Shown: positions 1 through 12,839, counted from the stretch's first letter. The stretch: DNA of 64,000 nt from Macrolepiota albuminosa (GCA_027475525.1 JAMWFC010000055.1:2257042-2321041), one strand, 5' to 3'. A program made the numbers and translations. The notes: a model not told the origin generated them from the letters alone.

Positions 1-1168
1 TTGGGGCCAGGACCAAATGTAACAGAGTATTGTCCTGAACATGTCAGATACATGGTTCGCAAGGGTCATATTAACGGACCTGTATCTGTGAAAATCTTCA
101 AAAGTTGTGAGATTAAGACCATAATCTACTAAGTATTGGCTAACCTCACGACCAAAGCCTCGGAAAGCCCGGGAAATGTAGGCTAATTCATGACCCCATC
201 TATCAGAAAGTCCAAAGTGCCAGGATAGGATACCCATGTCTACTTTGGCAAACTGCGTAAAAATAGTACTTTCTGGCTCTGGCTGCGGTTCCGACGCCGT
301 GGAAAGTATCCGGCGTTGATTCTTGCTACATTTCAATGGACATATGTCATACATCGAAGGACATAAGTACAGACCGAAGGAAGAGGTCATAACGCCGCCG
401 CCAAGGATGCCATATCTGCTGTACTTCAGCAAATGTGTCGAGTACGGGTTCACCATCTGGAGTATAGTTCGAAAATTCTTTAAGACGTTGAACATACATT
501 CTAGAATTAATCCATGCATATGGTCTTCGAATCTAAGGAGATTCAAGTTCTGGCTGAATCCATCAAATACTACATACCCATAGGATGGGCGAGCCGTGCG
601 AGTCCATGACGACAGCTTTAAACGGACGATGAGCTGCAAACACTTGACGAGCCATTGTACCGAGAAATCCCTTTGGTTCCTCCGCAATGTACCCAACAGG
701 TATCCCGGCTTCATTGCCTATAGGTAGGATGATTCAAGAAAGGTATCATTGTACAACAGAATACAGACGGACTAATAGTGTACCTGTTGGATTGCTCAAA
801 ACCGACGAATATATTCAACATTTCGATTTGCCTAATTTCGAAGTTTGGAGATAGATGAGTTTGAACGCGAGAGTTGCCTACCTCTCGACCACGAGAGTGC
901 GATTTTCCAATAATAAATGACGTGGGCCTTCATCGGGATAACTGGCAGGTGGACGCATGCTGGTGTGCCATAGTTGTGAATCCTCTCCTGAGGCTACTTC
1001 TTCGTGAGGGATCGACTGTGGAGCATTTCGTGATGGTTTGGGTGGGGGACGATGACGTGCCCTCGAGACACCTATTTGTTTATCAACAAATCTCGAAAGT
1101 GCGTATGTACGCTGGTCCAAACGGCAGAGTCTGAGCCTAGTCCTGAGCGAAGAAACTAACACGAACAT
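1..1168 (-). CDS. Phospholipid scramblase family protein, Aim25-like, mitochondrial (partial)
   Basis: This gene reads leftward and runs off the left end, so the C-terminus is missing. The proposed start at 1168 opens with an Arg-rich, acid-poor stretch (MFVLVSSLRTRLRLCRL) that looks like a mitochondrial targeting sequence. Exon 1 ends near 882. Joining exons across short GT-AG introns gives scramblase motifs in order: EIEM-like LNIFVGFEQSNRYTIS, NEAGIPVGYIAEE, AHRPFKAVVMDSHGSPILW, RRPYAWINSRMYVQR, DTFAEVQQIWHPWRRRYDLF and FAKVDMGILSWHFGL. These match the fungal Aim25/LOR-like scramblase family, whose members are proposed to bind or move membrane lipids at mitochondria; the exact activity is not settled. 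At least four introns are needed. Family assignment is secure; the start and the first splice sites are inferred. Confidence 0.88.
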
Positions 1169-1218
1169 GGCGTAGAACAGACGTAAGTATGGTCACCTGA
1201 CCATCGGAATTTGTTTAG

Positions 1219-2058
1219 CGGCGCACGGAGAAATTGTTGGTGGTTATGCTCCGACATTGCAAAATCTTCCGCATCCACACATCGCGCCCGTCGTCGCGTT
1301 CGGTTGCAAGCTCTGCGAGAGTAAAGGTATGTTATGATATCTGTTTTTTGCAGTGCAATTCATTTCTGTTCAGCCCAGACCCCTCGGAGACAACCCTTCC
1401 GAGACAACAAAACTTGATAAATGGGGTATTTATTCTAACCCACCAGGCTCTTCTAGGGCATCGGACTCTCAGAATGCTAGGCAAAGTGCGAGAATAAAGG
1501 CATGTTGTGATATCTTGTTTTGCAGTCCAATTCATTTCTGTTCAGCCCAGACCCCTCGGAGACAACCCTTCCGAGACCACAAAATTTGATAAATGGGGTG
1601 TTTCTAGTTCTAACCCACCAGGCTCTTCCAGGGCATCGAGCCCTCAGAATGCTGTACAAAATTTTTTTCCCACGTCTTTAAGTTCGAATGCTTCGTCAAC
1701 AGATGCTCTACAAGCAAGTATGAACAAGTGGGCTCCACCGCCACCTCCGTCGGACACTAATGCAACGAAACGCCACCCACTTTCACAACCGCTCTCTGAC
1801 TCTTCCTCTTCGTCGTCAGCATGCAACATTCCGAGAAAGTGGGCCCGTGCGGTACCGTCAACTCCACAAGCCAGTCAATTACATCAACCTGAGCCCTCTT
1901 CACAAGGTAGTACAAAAGTTCCTCGTGATTTTGCCCCTCATCTGGATACGACATTACGAGACGATGCAGCCTCTTCCATCAGACATAAACCTCAGAAAAG
2001 CTTTTCATCTCATGTCAGACCGGAAATTACATGCTTTTACAGTAGTATAATCTCATGA
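1219..2058 (+). CDS. Ser/Pro-rich protein of unknown function with a duplicated exon
   Basis: I do not recognise the family. The last exon (1526-2058) encodes a long low-complexity C-terminus rich in Ser, Pro and Thr, with three Lys-Trp motifs (DKWGV, NKWAPPPPP, RKWARAV). An upstream exon (about 1219-1326) reads in frame into it and carries HPHIAPVVAFGCKLCES, which holds one Cys-x2-Cys pair. Between them lies a second, diverged copy of the intron and the start of the last exon (1327-1500). Splicing exon 1 directly to 1526 keeps the frame. Using the proximal copy leads to stops. No ATG is visible in frame at the left end, so the true start is probably in an exon further upstream, where it would overlap the scramblase gene on the other strand. 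Coding status is moderately supported. Confidence 0.45.
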
Positions 2059-2490
2059 ACATGATGTTTTCCATTTTTTTTTTTTGAGAAAGTTGTGTTT
2101 GGCCATGAGTCGAAGCTCTATTCGACACGTGATCATCGTTTATTGCTCTTCAACAATCAATGATTGTTTAACATCTACGCAGAGTATATAAACGTGAGTC
2201 CTTGCCTTTTCATTTCTCTGTTTTCCAGTGCTCTGAAACGGCCCCCGCAGAGGTACCTCCGGTGTGATACCCAGGGTGTGGTAGCCCTGGGATCCAGATG
2301 CGACACTGGTATTTACAGCTTCTATCCATCCTCAAGGCGTCATAAATTGTTCAAGACACTTACATGGTCAGCAATATATCAAGTCCTTGAATAGTAAGAC
2401 TTTCTTCTATATTATTTGCATTTATTCATTCAATTATCTTTAGAGCGTTATGAATACCATTATTCCTATCCCTCTGGATACGTTATATGC
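2059..2490. other. Spacer with no recognisable gene
   Basis: A T-run and short open frames without conserved motifs. I see no RNA gene or repeat here. Confidence 0.5.
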
Positions 2491-3021
2491 TCACAGGCTA
2501 CCCCACCCCACTCCTCGCGTGAGCTTCTCCCACTCCTCCGCGGCTTGAATCAGCGCAGCCTTCAGATCAAAAGTCTCACCCTCCCACGGGGCACCAGCTT
2601 GTTGGAAGAGCTGGTCACGGAGCGCCAACAAAGGATCTGTGAAAGCGGTGTAGTGCAGCTGGTTGCACTCCTTTGTGCTGGTGGCGTCTTCGCTTGACTC
2701 ATCGAGGTCCTTTGGCTGAGAGGGCGGCGTCATTATAGTTCTGGAAGCATTGGAGCATCCCAGCGAGAAGAAACATGGGTAGGATCGAAGCATGTCAATA
2801 ATGCCAGCGATTTTGCAATCAGAGTCAGGGGACCTTGACATGATGATGTTGTTGTGCTGGAGGTCTGGATGGCAGATGCAGAAACGACTGAGCTTGAGGT
2901 CCTCAGAGATCAGTGACCACGCGATAATGAGGTACCACTCCAAGTTCTCAACGTGGTACAACGGCGACTGTTCCTGGTACTTGTAACTGGGCCTATACTT
3001 ATTGGTTAGGTTGAGCAACAT
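2491..3021 (-). pseudogene. Aminoglycoside phosphotransferase-like kinase fragment
   Basis: The open frame keeps pieces of the large fungal APH/choline-kinase-like family: QEQSPLYHVENLEWYLIIAW, then FCICHPDLQHNNIIM, which is the catalytic HxDxxxxN loop, and IIDM where the family has the metal-binding IIDW. Downstream pieces such as MTPPSQPKDLDE and NQLHYTAFTDPLLALRDQLF also match the usual order. The stretch after IIDM does not align with the hydrophobic region normally found there and appears shifted in frame. The N-lobe with its ATP-binding lysine is absent. At 176 residues the frame is about a third of normal family length. I read it as a degraded gene copy, not a working enzyme. Confidence 0.65.
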
Positions 3022-3552
3022 AACGATCAGAAAACGGCGTACACGGTCCTCGATATGTTGAGATTTACTCTCCTCCCATACTGCAGCGACCTTCCACTAG
3101 CTCAGGTTCTACCCTGCTTGCCACGTCATCACACTAGTAAGTTATGTTTTGTTTTTTCTCTCATTTACATTGCACGATATCAGAACTGACAGCATTTCCA
3201 GCCTCTCACCAGCCCTTGGACGCCACCTACCATGCCAGATTTTACAGTCTGCCTGCTGGCCTCTCTTTCTAGTCTTGTGGAAGGTTCGACTCCTTCCAGG
3301 GACATTTTAATGTGTGGCTACCTTTTCGTGAAGACATTGAGGATTTTCAAGCTGTTCAAGTTTTGATAGTATGTGGACTGTTTGGACATAGTGCGGTGAG
3401 TGCGCTCCTTGCAACAAACCCTGATGGTTGACTACACCTGAGGTTACACAGAATCTGAAGCATGGTGTAAAACTTTATTCACTGACAAATTATATTTGGA
3501 AGCAGGAAATTTTCTATAAGAATGGTAATGAGTTAAACAGAGCGATACGTGT

Positions 3553-6500
3553 CTAAATTCTATTGTAATCAGGAGTAAGCTGCCAGTAAAACCATTCATC
3601 AAAAGGCATTGAAACATGTGGAAGCCGACTCAAAGACTCATCAGTTATTAGAGCCTGAATTCTTTCTGTGAGAACCACCTCGAAGGACAAGGAACATACA
3701 TGAATATAAGAACCCTATATTAAAGTATTCAGTTTCTGCTGAACATTAAAATATAGATAAATCATACATCATGTTTCATCATATCATCATCGTTAGAAAC
3801 AATAGTGGGAAATTTGAACTAGAAAGATGTGAGATTGATTATTTATTGAGGAACAAAGAAGAACATACCGATAAGGGTAAAGAATTCTGCTGTAAAAATT
3901 CTGTTCCTGTCATGGCCATCAGGAGCCGGCGACTGCGATGACTGGCATCTAAAGGAGTTGTACTAGTCGATGGTCCCAAATTCCTGCTATCTTGGGGATT
4001 GCCTATGCCTTTGACAAATCTTTCAACAGCGCAGAGAAAGCAATCTTCAGGAGTATTCCAGTCAGAAGATAAAGACACGACAAGCTTATCATCAGAGGTA
4101 ACAATCCGAAATTGAGAAATAACCTGGTCAGAGTCGATAATGCGAGAGGAGGAAAACAAGTATGACAAGATAGCGATGGTTTTATAAGGGCTTGAAAATA
4201 TCTTTGCAAAAAAATTAGTCTATAAGATCGAGAAGAGGCTTAGCTGTATTCTTACCAATCTTTTCATTCTTGAGCATTTAGGAAACACTCTGTCGAATCC
4301 AACTTGCATTGCTACAAGTACAGGATGTTTTTTTAAATTCTGATATCGAGGTGTTCCAAAAATGATAACACTCTTGAGCTGCTGAGAAATATGGTCTATG
4401 ATTGCCTGTGATTCTGGCCCTCGGAGAACAGTCTGTATAAAAGAAAGCTAGAGCTTATTTAGAATAAGTGTGAGATCATAAGAATGCAATACATACTTCC
4501 ATGTCGAGATAATCAGAAAGCATGATCATAGGCTCAGAAGTAAGGTTGAGGTCCTGAACATTGGCTGGAGGCCAAGTCTTGAGTCTGTGAAGGGTATCTG
4601 GTACAACTTTGTTTAACAGTTGATTGCTGATAGCGGCTTCGAAATCTAACATAAAAAAAGCAATTAAAAAAGGAGAAATAGGTGGCAATGAATATTGGCG
4701 AAGGAGGGTCCAAGCAATGATAAAGCCATAAGTAGTGAAGGCCTTGAAATCGTCTTCAGACCAAGGAAGATCTTGGAGGCGGGGAGAGTAGAAATCACCA
4801 GATATGGTTCGCCAGTGTGTCGAATTTTTCAACATGATATCTAACATAGCAGTTGAAATAGATTGCTTGGGGCCACGACCTATAGCAGGACCACTTGAAA
4901 TATATCAATAAGCAGGATTTATAAAAGATAAAAGAAAGACATACATTTCAATACAAATAAGTTGAGAAAGCAATGCATCGATGCTATTATTTTCAATGGC
5001 GACATCAACAAATGTAGGAAGAGGCACATCATGTAATGAAGAGTGAATAGCGAAAAATAATGCCTGGCCAGCTTGTGTCTCGTTGGAAGATCTGAGATGA
5101 AATTCCTCGTCGGAAGCTAAAAGTACAATAGAGTTTTCTCGTTCGACTTCAAATAATAAATATTCAGCATAGCAATTGTCGAATGTTGGTTTGATTGCAG
5201 ATACAGAAGTGATGGCAGGTGCAGTAATAGAGTTTAAACTTGAAGATGAGGTCCTAGAAGTAGACAAGCTTGAGCTCGAAGATAAGGTCTTAGATATAAA
5301 TAAAAATGCCAACGATGAACTAAAAGGTGCTATCCCTGCAATCGGCAATGAATGTAGAGATTGAAAGGTCTCTGCCACAGACAAATCAACCTCGAATGAA
5401 GATGTTGACATGTCATCATCATTAGCCGATGGAGAGGAAGGCACAACATTATCACCAGGCAGAAGCGAACAATCTTCACTTGATGAAGCAGTGGCAATAG
5501 CTCGGAGATTTGAATAGCAGGAGTTGTAACAAGCTGGTTCACATGAAGGTTCGCAAATAACTTCACTGAAGTGCCTATCCCATAGCCTAAGAGCAAGGCA
5601 CAAATGTTCAACATTTGAATCTTGTGCGTTCAATGGCCCTTGGATGATTTCATAAACTGGAACTAGAAGCGATAATCAGCTTCAAGTTAAATTGAGAAAA
5701 TAATAACAACATACAAATAAAAAGTATAGATCGAGTCTGATCCACTGCATCCTGGGAAGGATCGTATTGAGGAAAGTGTAAAGTCATAGCAGAAAGTTCT
5801 TGAAACATAATAGAAGAGAGAGCAGTTGAGGGAACATTGAGAATAGCACCTTTGGAAAATCCCTGCCTTATCATTCACGTTATCAAAAGATTCCACTTGG
5901 GGTGAATGTTACGACTGGGTGATGAAGATGATGATGATGGTATTGTTGGACGATAATATGACAATCGATGGGTAGTCATGTGGCAATCAAGACTTGCATC
6001 AAGGCAGGGCATTATTCTGTCGCTCAGATGTGCACTAATTGTTAAATCATATGCAAGATGAAGAACTTTGGCTTGATTGACAAAAGCGTTGATTTTTCCT
6101 CCAGTTGGACATCGCATTTGCTTGAAAATATTTCCACTATCTGTTTCAACTGATCCATAGACCTGGTATGAAAAAGATTAGCAAGTAAGTTAAGATTTTA
6201 TATGGGTGCATACAGGTTCGGGGTGAACACAGACGACAAAATTATATGTAACAGGTCTAGATGGATTGGAAGTGCGCAATTGGGAAGAAGGAAGTCCTCC
6301 CACAACATGGCCTTGTAAAGGATGTGCTCGAGTGCGAAGACCACTAGAAATTGCTGGATTGGATGTAATACCAGAAGTTTGTGATGGACCAAGAGGATTG
6401 AGACTGGGTCGAAATCGGGCAGAAGACTGAATGCGAGAACTATTGACATCGGCTACAAAAACAGCTATAAAATTAAAAGCAAATAAAAAAAAATACTCTA

Positions 6501-6916
6501 CGCAGATAAAGAGTTATGACTAAAAGAAACAGATGCAGAATTCCGTGTTGAAGGATGGGTCCAGACTAGTACAAATGACAATGGTAAATTTGAAGCCGAA
6601 GCAGTCGATGACGGAAGCTCTAAAAGATGCGTAAAATATGGTGTTTGACAATGAGAGCACACTGATTGAGCATCTACAGGATTCGTCGAAAGCTGTAAAG
6701 AATCAGATTAATTTTTTTTTCAAAAAAACATAGAAATTGATAACTTACAGCATTGAATGCATAGTGAGATTCCCGACAGAAGCGAGCAGGAAGTCCATGC
6801 TGATGACCATGCTGAGAGGCTGGATGGCCACATGCACATGCTGCTCCAAAAGAAAAAAACGAGGTGCATTGACAGCTTGGCGCACAGCATGGTGGTGGAT
6901 GGCCTACTCCTGACAT
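3553..6916 (-). CDS. HECT-like E3 ubiquitin ligase with Cys/His-rich N-terminus
   Basis: A multi-exon gene reading leftward. The start at 6916 sits in a strong Kozak context (GCCACCATGTC). The N-terminus is rich in Cys and His (CCAPSCQC, ACACGHPASQHGHQHG, then CSHCQTPYF), suggesting a zinc-binding module. The middle is Ser-rich. The C-terminal third reads like a HECT domain: GPAIGRGPKQSIS precedes a helical lobe (FTTYGFIIAWTLLRQYSLPP), then RRLLMAMTGTEFL, and after two further short introns SYIHVCSLSFEVVLTERIQ, where Cys in IHVCS sits where the HECT catalytic Cys (THTCF) lies. The last exon ends at a TAG at 3553-3555. HECT enzymes form a thioester with ubiquitin on that Cys and pass it to a substrate. 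Overall similarity is weak, so it may be a fast-evolving lineage-specific family. Exon edges in the middle are not all resolved. Confidence 0.6.
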
Positions 6917-7126
6917 GGTGGCGAAGAACAAAATCTCTGAGCAGCTTTCCCCACATTCTGTAGCTGGGGTTGGAGAGTTTGACAGACATTGTGCTTAGGG
7001 GCCATCAATGACGACGCCAAGATTGTGAAAAAAAATTGAATGCAGATGAGAAAAACCAGGACCGAAATCAAGCATTCAAATGGCATCAAACGAAATTAAA
7101 ATTGTCTTACAAAATCAAAATCAGCT

Positions 7127-7143
7127 CACAAAATCAACTTCTC
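7127..7143. repeat. LINE target-site duplication, 3' side
   Basis: CACAAAATCAACTTCTC, identical to 14956-14972. It lies directly against the poly(T) run that marks the LINE 3' end. Confidence 0.93.
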
Positions 7144-7151
7144 TTTTTTTT

Positions 7152-7305
7152 TTTTTTTTCGTGGTACCACAATTGGTTTATAGACAGTTCACAACGGTCA
7201 ACCTCTATAGCCAGGGTAGATGGGGGGGTTTTTTTTCGTGGTACCACAATTGGTTTATAGACAGTTCACAACGGTCAACCTCTATAGCCAGGGTAGATGG
7301 GGGGG
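7152..7305. repeat. 77-bp tandem duplication in LINE 3' UTR
   Basis: Copies 7152-7228 and 7229-7305 are identical, running from eight T to seven G. Same period as twelve other duplications in the window. Confidence 0.93.
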
Positions 7306-7370
7306 ACCCCCAAGTGTCATGAGCCACGCCGAAGGAAATGCCTTTACGCACTGAGTGTGGGACTCCGGGA

Positions 7371-10300
7371 TCACCCAATACCCACTAAAACCTCGGTGAT
7401 TCTTCTCCATGACTTTGTGGGATCTTTCTCATTCGGTAAGATGTGTTTCCAAGTATCCTTTACTAGCCTAGCATCAGTCGCCTTCTTACCGTACCTCTGT
7501 GAATTAGTGGCTAGACAATCAATTTTTATTCGCCTTGCAATAGCGGCGACGACCTTATTCTCAATGGCCTTGCGTTCCGGAGCTCTTTCTGGGTCTGATT
7601 CGTCTGAAATTCTCCATGTGCACCTTGTCTTCCAGATAATGTGAGCCGCTTCCAAAACCACTATTGTAGAAAATCTATTTGAACCGGTGCGACTACCTAT
7701 AGGGCTCGTTTCTCGTTTAATCATAGCGCAGCCTAGTATCTCCCCTAGCGAAGGTTTGCTGAAAGTCACCTTCCTTCTCTCGTGGATTTTCTCTACTAGG
7801 CGCCATACGGGGCCCTGCCCTGAGTAGGTACATTCCGTAAGTATGTGTTCGAGAGACTCCTCTATATTGCATGGGGGACATATCGCTCTCGTCTCGAAAT
7901 TTGGGATATTTCGCCAGTATGCCCCTACTTTATATACGTTGTGCATTGCTTTCCATAAGAAGGATCGAACTGTTTTTGAGATGTTTTTGTCCCTCAACGA
8001 GAGCCAAATTCGTTCGTCCACAGGGGCATCTTTGTTAAACTCCTTTATCGCCCACCTAGTCATATCCAGGTGTATTGTCGTTCCCCTCCTATAGGGGGCT
8101 CTCTTCTTCTCCACCATGCCTTTATACATTTGAGCTTGCGTCATTGTTGCCAGCTTGGCGCCCAACACCCTATATTCATCTGGCACGTCAGTGTTCAGCT
8201 CGTCAGGTTCTTGTTTGTTCACTCCAATGTTGGCTAGCCTATCGGCTCCCTCGTTACCTTCGATACCTGCATGTCCTTTAACCTTCTCAATTATGGTTAC
8301 ACCTTTCCTCCTCCTGAGTTGGGCAACGAGGGCTTCCATCAATATTTTGTTCGCATTACCAATCCATCCTTCATCCTCCCTCTTCGACATCAGTCTAGTT
8401 ATATTGTTGATTATTAACTGGGAGTCACTTTTTATGTGAATATGGTTTTCTAGAGGGATTATTTGAGCTGCTACCAGCATTGCAGCAGCTTCCCCAGCAT
8501 TGTTCGATTGGGGTAGGTTCTCAGGGAGTCGTATTGCTTGGTTCCTCTCGTTGCCTGGGCCGAACCACACTCCTGCCCCTGCGACCGCATCAATCGATCC
8601 GTTATTCTTGCAAGAGCCGTCCGTATATACAACAATTGCCTGTTGGAGGGGGGCATACTGCCTTGCATAATCTGGGAATTCGGGATGATTTGTGTCCCCC
8701 GACTGTGATGCAAAAACCCGGAAGCCTTCCTCCAGGTTGTCCCTCGTTTCAACATCGGGGTTGAATAAGGTTGCATTTTCTTCCCCTACCAGAGTTCTTT
8801 CCTCATCCGAGATGCCGCGCCTTGGGGAGGGTACGTTGGGGTTCCAGTGGTCAGGCAGCTTGTTTATAAGTGATCTTGTGAATTCGTGGCACTTGTTTGG
8901 GTTCTCACACCCCTTTGTCCTCAGATCCTTACATGGAGGACATGCACAGTTTCTCCTGGGTTTGTGCGCTGGGTTCCTGTCCGAGTGGAGAGCATCGATC
9001 AGCATTACCGCATCTCCGACGGTCTTCATATTATGTATACGTAGCAGGCATTTGGCAGATTCTGAATTCCATCTAATCCCTTTTTCGTTCTTAAGGCCGA
9101 TGTGAAACCATACTGGGAACGCTCTTTTCAGCTCAGCCGAGAGTACTAGAGATTGGAATGTAACACCATGTTTTTTAGCCGCTTTAACCATCCTCTGTAA
9201 TGATCCAGGTAAGCCATCTTCTTTTATTCTTGTGTCCACGTCGACATTTTGTAGGAATATATTTATATGCGCTCGTTCGTCTCCTACGTTCCACTTTTTT
9301 GCTATTTTTGTTCCAATAATTGCGTCGGCCACCTTCGCCCAGTATGCGCTCGTTCGTCTCCTACGTTCCACTTTTTTGCTATTTTTGTTCCAATAATTGC
9401 GTCGGCCACCTTCGCCCAGTCAGGTCTATCTCCGTCCAACTTGAGGTATCTCTTTACTTTCATTAATTCGATGGCATCATTTCTTGTCGTGACATCAAGA
9501 AGCTTTTTTCCTCCTCTCTCATGCGGAAGCAATAGGGTCGCCATTCCCAGGGTGGGATGTAATTCGGGTCCCCACAAGAATTCTCGTATAATTCTCGAGA
9601 TACGCATTTCAATCTGTTTTGGCATGCCTTGGACATAAGCACGATACTGAGTTCTACCCCCGACTACCATGCCTACTATCAATCTTCTACCCTCCAGAGT
9701 GGGTTTACCTTTCTCCCATCTCTTCAGGTCATCGACAACTTTCTCTATTGTGGGAGTCCATACGCTCACGTTGTCTATCTTGTTTCCTATAAACGCACCT
9801 AGGAGGCGTGTTGCCTCTCCATCTCTTAGGATCTTGATATTTTCCGGGACTTTCGCTCCACCGGGTGATAGCTCCCTGTTTGATATAAGATTATCTCTGA
9901 ACGTTTTTGAGCCGACAGGGATTGCTACCGTCTTTGGAATGTTGAAATTCGCACCTGACGCTCTGCACCATCTACGTAGTATCTTTTGTAAACCTTTGAA
10001 GGAGTCATTTTGGTCGAGGTATACCGTCGTGTCATCTGCAAACATTTTCTCAATAAGCCTCTCTATTGAGTTTCCTAAAGTAAGGCCTTTTAACTTTGAA
10101 TCACGTAGTAGCTGGGCTAGTGATTCAATTGCGAGGTTGAATAATAGACAGGAGAGGGGATCTCCCTGACGGACCCCCCTCGTAACTTTAAAAGGCTTGC
10201 TCACTTCACCATTAACTATGGCTTTCGTGTACGCATCGGAGTAAAGGGCCTGGACAGTGTTTATAAAGGTAACAGGGAATTTGAATTTTCTCAGAGTGGC

Positions 10301-12430
10301 CCATAAAAAGGGATGGAGGATACGATCATAAGCCTTTTCTTGGTCCAAACATACAATCATCCCATTTGTTTCCGACATCTCACACCAAGTCGTCATTAGA
10401 TGTGCGAGCTCTGTCTGGTCTTCTATTTTGCGCCCTTTCATGAACCCTGCTTGAGATGGGTGAATTATTGATGGGGCCACTTCGCTCAGTCTCATGGCCA
10501 AGACCTTGGTCATTATCTTATAGTCAGTGTTTAATACAGTGATAGGATGGTAGTTCCCGATGTCTGTTCTGTCTCCTTTTTTGTATAGCGGGCATAACCA
10601 CCCCTCTGAGAAACCCAGGCCCTTCACTATTCCATGGTTTCTTATATCGTCAAACACTATCATTAAACACTTGGCTACATTGAAGCCGGCCTCACTGAAG
10701 CCGTCCTTTTCTAGGTCCTCGAATCTACACACCAGTTCTCTCCACACATCGTGGAGGATACCGTCGAGACCTGCGGCCTTACCAGTCTTCAATGTCTTTA
10801 TTGCTGTTCTAATTTCCTTTTCAGAGAAGGGTTCATCCATTATGCTGACCTGTTCATCCATTAGGTATACGTTTACATGGTCAAGGACATTCTTGACACG
10901 ATCTTCATAACCGGACCTTGACACAGGGTTATCTCTCGATTGAAGCTGATCATGATAATTCTTGGCGATTTCCGCCATCTTTACAGAGTTCCTTTCCATG
11001 GTCCTATCATTCCTCAGGTCTTTCCTAAGGGCAACTATCATATCTCTCGGTTTCCTATCCTTATTAATGTTTATCCATGGTTTAGATATCGTCTCCCCAT
11101 GAATAAAGAAATCAACCATAACTGTGTCCCTCGCTTTTGCAAATCGGTTTACTTCTAGCTCCATTACTCGGTTATCAAGGATCCCCGCATAAGTCCTTTT
11201 CATGTCTTCGTCTAACGTGGGGTCATTCTGTGTTTTTTTCAGATCTCTTTTTATTGCCGCTATTTCCTTCAGTATTTTTGGCTTTAGTTTTTTTGAGTGA
11301 TCGCGTATTTCTTTAATTATACAATCTTTGAAGGATTTATACATTGTTTGAGGGTTTATATCACCGGATCTCATGTGTTCTGATGCCTCCATGTCCTTTA
11401 GGCATTTTTTCCCAATTTCTTCGAGTTTCTCCATGAGCTTGTTATCTTTCGCCAGTTTTACTGGCATCGCATATCGACCATTTCCCATGACTGGTTGCCT
11501 CGGGTTTAGGATCGTGGCTGATACTAGGTGGTGGTCAGTGTTAATGCCAGACCGAGATATATTCCAGTCCCAGCTAAACTCAAGTAGGTCTTCTTTTAGG
11601 TAGATTCTATCAATTCTGGATTGGATAGGTCTGTTTGTCATGTAGAAGGAGAATCCAACAGAACTTGGGTTGTGTCTACGCCAACCGTCAGCCAGGCTAA
11701 ATTTCGCTTTAAGATTTATAAGTGCCTCGGTTGTTTCATCCGGGTCGTAGTGTATAGGGAGACGGTCTATCGCGTCCTCCACCATGTTCATATCGCCCAG
11801 CATGACTTCAGGCTTATGGGTGCCTGGATTATCAGCCCAGAATCTCGTTATCGATTTCCAAAAATCACGATTATGGCGCGCATCGTTTGGGGCATATACA
11901 TTTAGGCAGCCCATGTCTTTACCTTCAATCCACGGGAGCACTAGCAGAATTGCTCTTCCTGGGACAATAGTTTTCATGGTAATTTCCTTCCATCTCATGG
12001 TACTCTTATTGATTATAAACGCCACCCCCATAGCGTTTGGTCTGCTCTCGTCGATACTTCCTTCTATATGTATTTGACGGCAGAACAGGGAGTTTAGATC
12101 GTTTTGCATTTTCTTATTTAGGTGTGTCTCTTGGACAGCTAAAACGTCAATCTTATTCTCTCGTACTAGTTGGCAAAGCATTAACCATTTGGGTCTCGTT
12201 AGCTCTGTTCCTCCTCCTTTGATGTTTAGGGAGGCAATCTTTATGCCGCCTCTCTTTCCTTTACCTTTCAAGGCTATTCTTATAGTTGAATCAATTTGTA
12301 TCTGGGGCGTATTTTCATTTTCACTTTGTCCGCTTGTATAGCCCCCCCCTCTATGTTCAGGGGCTGTTCTGTTGACCCGATTCAGTCCAGGAGTGAACCT
12401 TTCTTCTGAAGGTGGTCGATCTATTTCCAT
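7371..12430 (-). CDS. LINE ORF2: endonuclease, reverse transcriptase, RNase H (frame broken)
   Basis: The N-terminal part (12430 down to about 9300) opens with an exonuclease-endonuclease-phosphatase fold: KIASLNIKGGG, DVLAVQETHLNKK, VMLGDMNMVEDAIDR and INTDHHLVSATI hold the catalytic Asn, Glu, Asp and His. The reverse transcriptase follows, with AGFMKGRKIEDQ, CLDQEKAYDRI, TRGVRQGDPLSCLLFNLAIE and the catalytic FADD box. The second half, ending at 7371, has RNase H (VVYTDGSCKNNGSIDA, KSDSQLIINN, KVKGHAGIEGNEGADRLAN) and a CCHC-like finger (CPPCNIEESLEHILTEC). A 77-bp tandem duplication at 9266-9420 shifts the frame; WAKVADAIIGTKIAKKWNVG is present on both sides of the break. Ignoring the extra copy gives one continuous protein of roughly 1,680 residues. 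It copies element RNA into nicked target DNA. Confidence 0.92.
9266..9420. repeat. 77-bp tandem duplication inside LINE ORF2
   Basis: Copies starting at 9266 and 9343 are identical. Because 77 is not a multiple of three, the extra copy splits ORF2 into two frames. Confidence 0.95.
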
Positions 12431-12839
12431 ACGTGCTGTTCCCGCGTTAGGGGTAAAAGTTTGCCGTGATACACCTCCGAACCCTCTCGGACCGTCTTCA
12501 GGGGTACAATCGGTGATGGGGTTGTTACCCCCTCCTGTCCGTGAGGGGCATTGTCCGTTGCCATCATAATCAACCCAGGGTATGTTATAATCATTTGTTG
12601 TGTCAGGAATTGGTTTTGGGTGTGCGCACAGGTGTAACCTGTATGCTTAGCAGGAGCACTGCCACGGCTCACCCTTCGTAAATACGAAGCCGTCTGAGCA
12701 TTGCCCAGCCCAGCCGGGGGGTGTTCTCAGCTTACCTGTCGCCCGTGAGCGCAGTAAATTCATCCGAGCTTGTTAACCCAGCGTCGAGAAGGCTCAGTAC
12801 GGGGCAGATGTATTCGCTACTTATGCACACATTTAGTCA

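Noticed and set aside
2164..2394. Small open frame on the plus strand
   Set aside because: No recognisable domain, and no spliced continuation found.
3287..3308. tRNA-like T-arm (GAAGGTTCGACTCCTTC) on the plus strand
   Set aside because: The T-arm stem and loop fit, but no matching acceptor stem, D-arm or anticodon arm is found in the 70-100 bases upstream.
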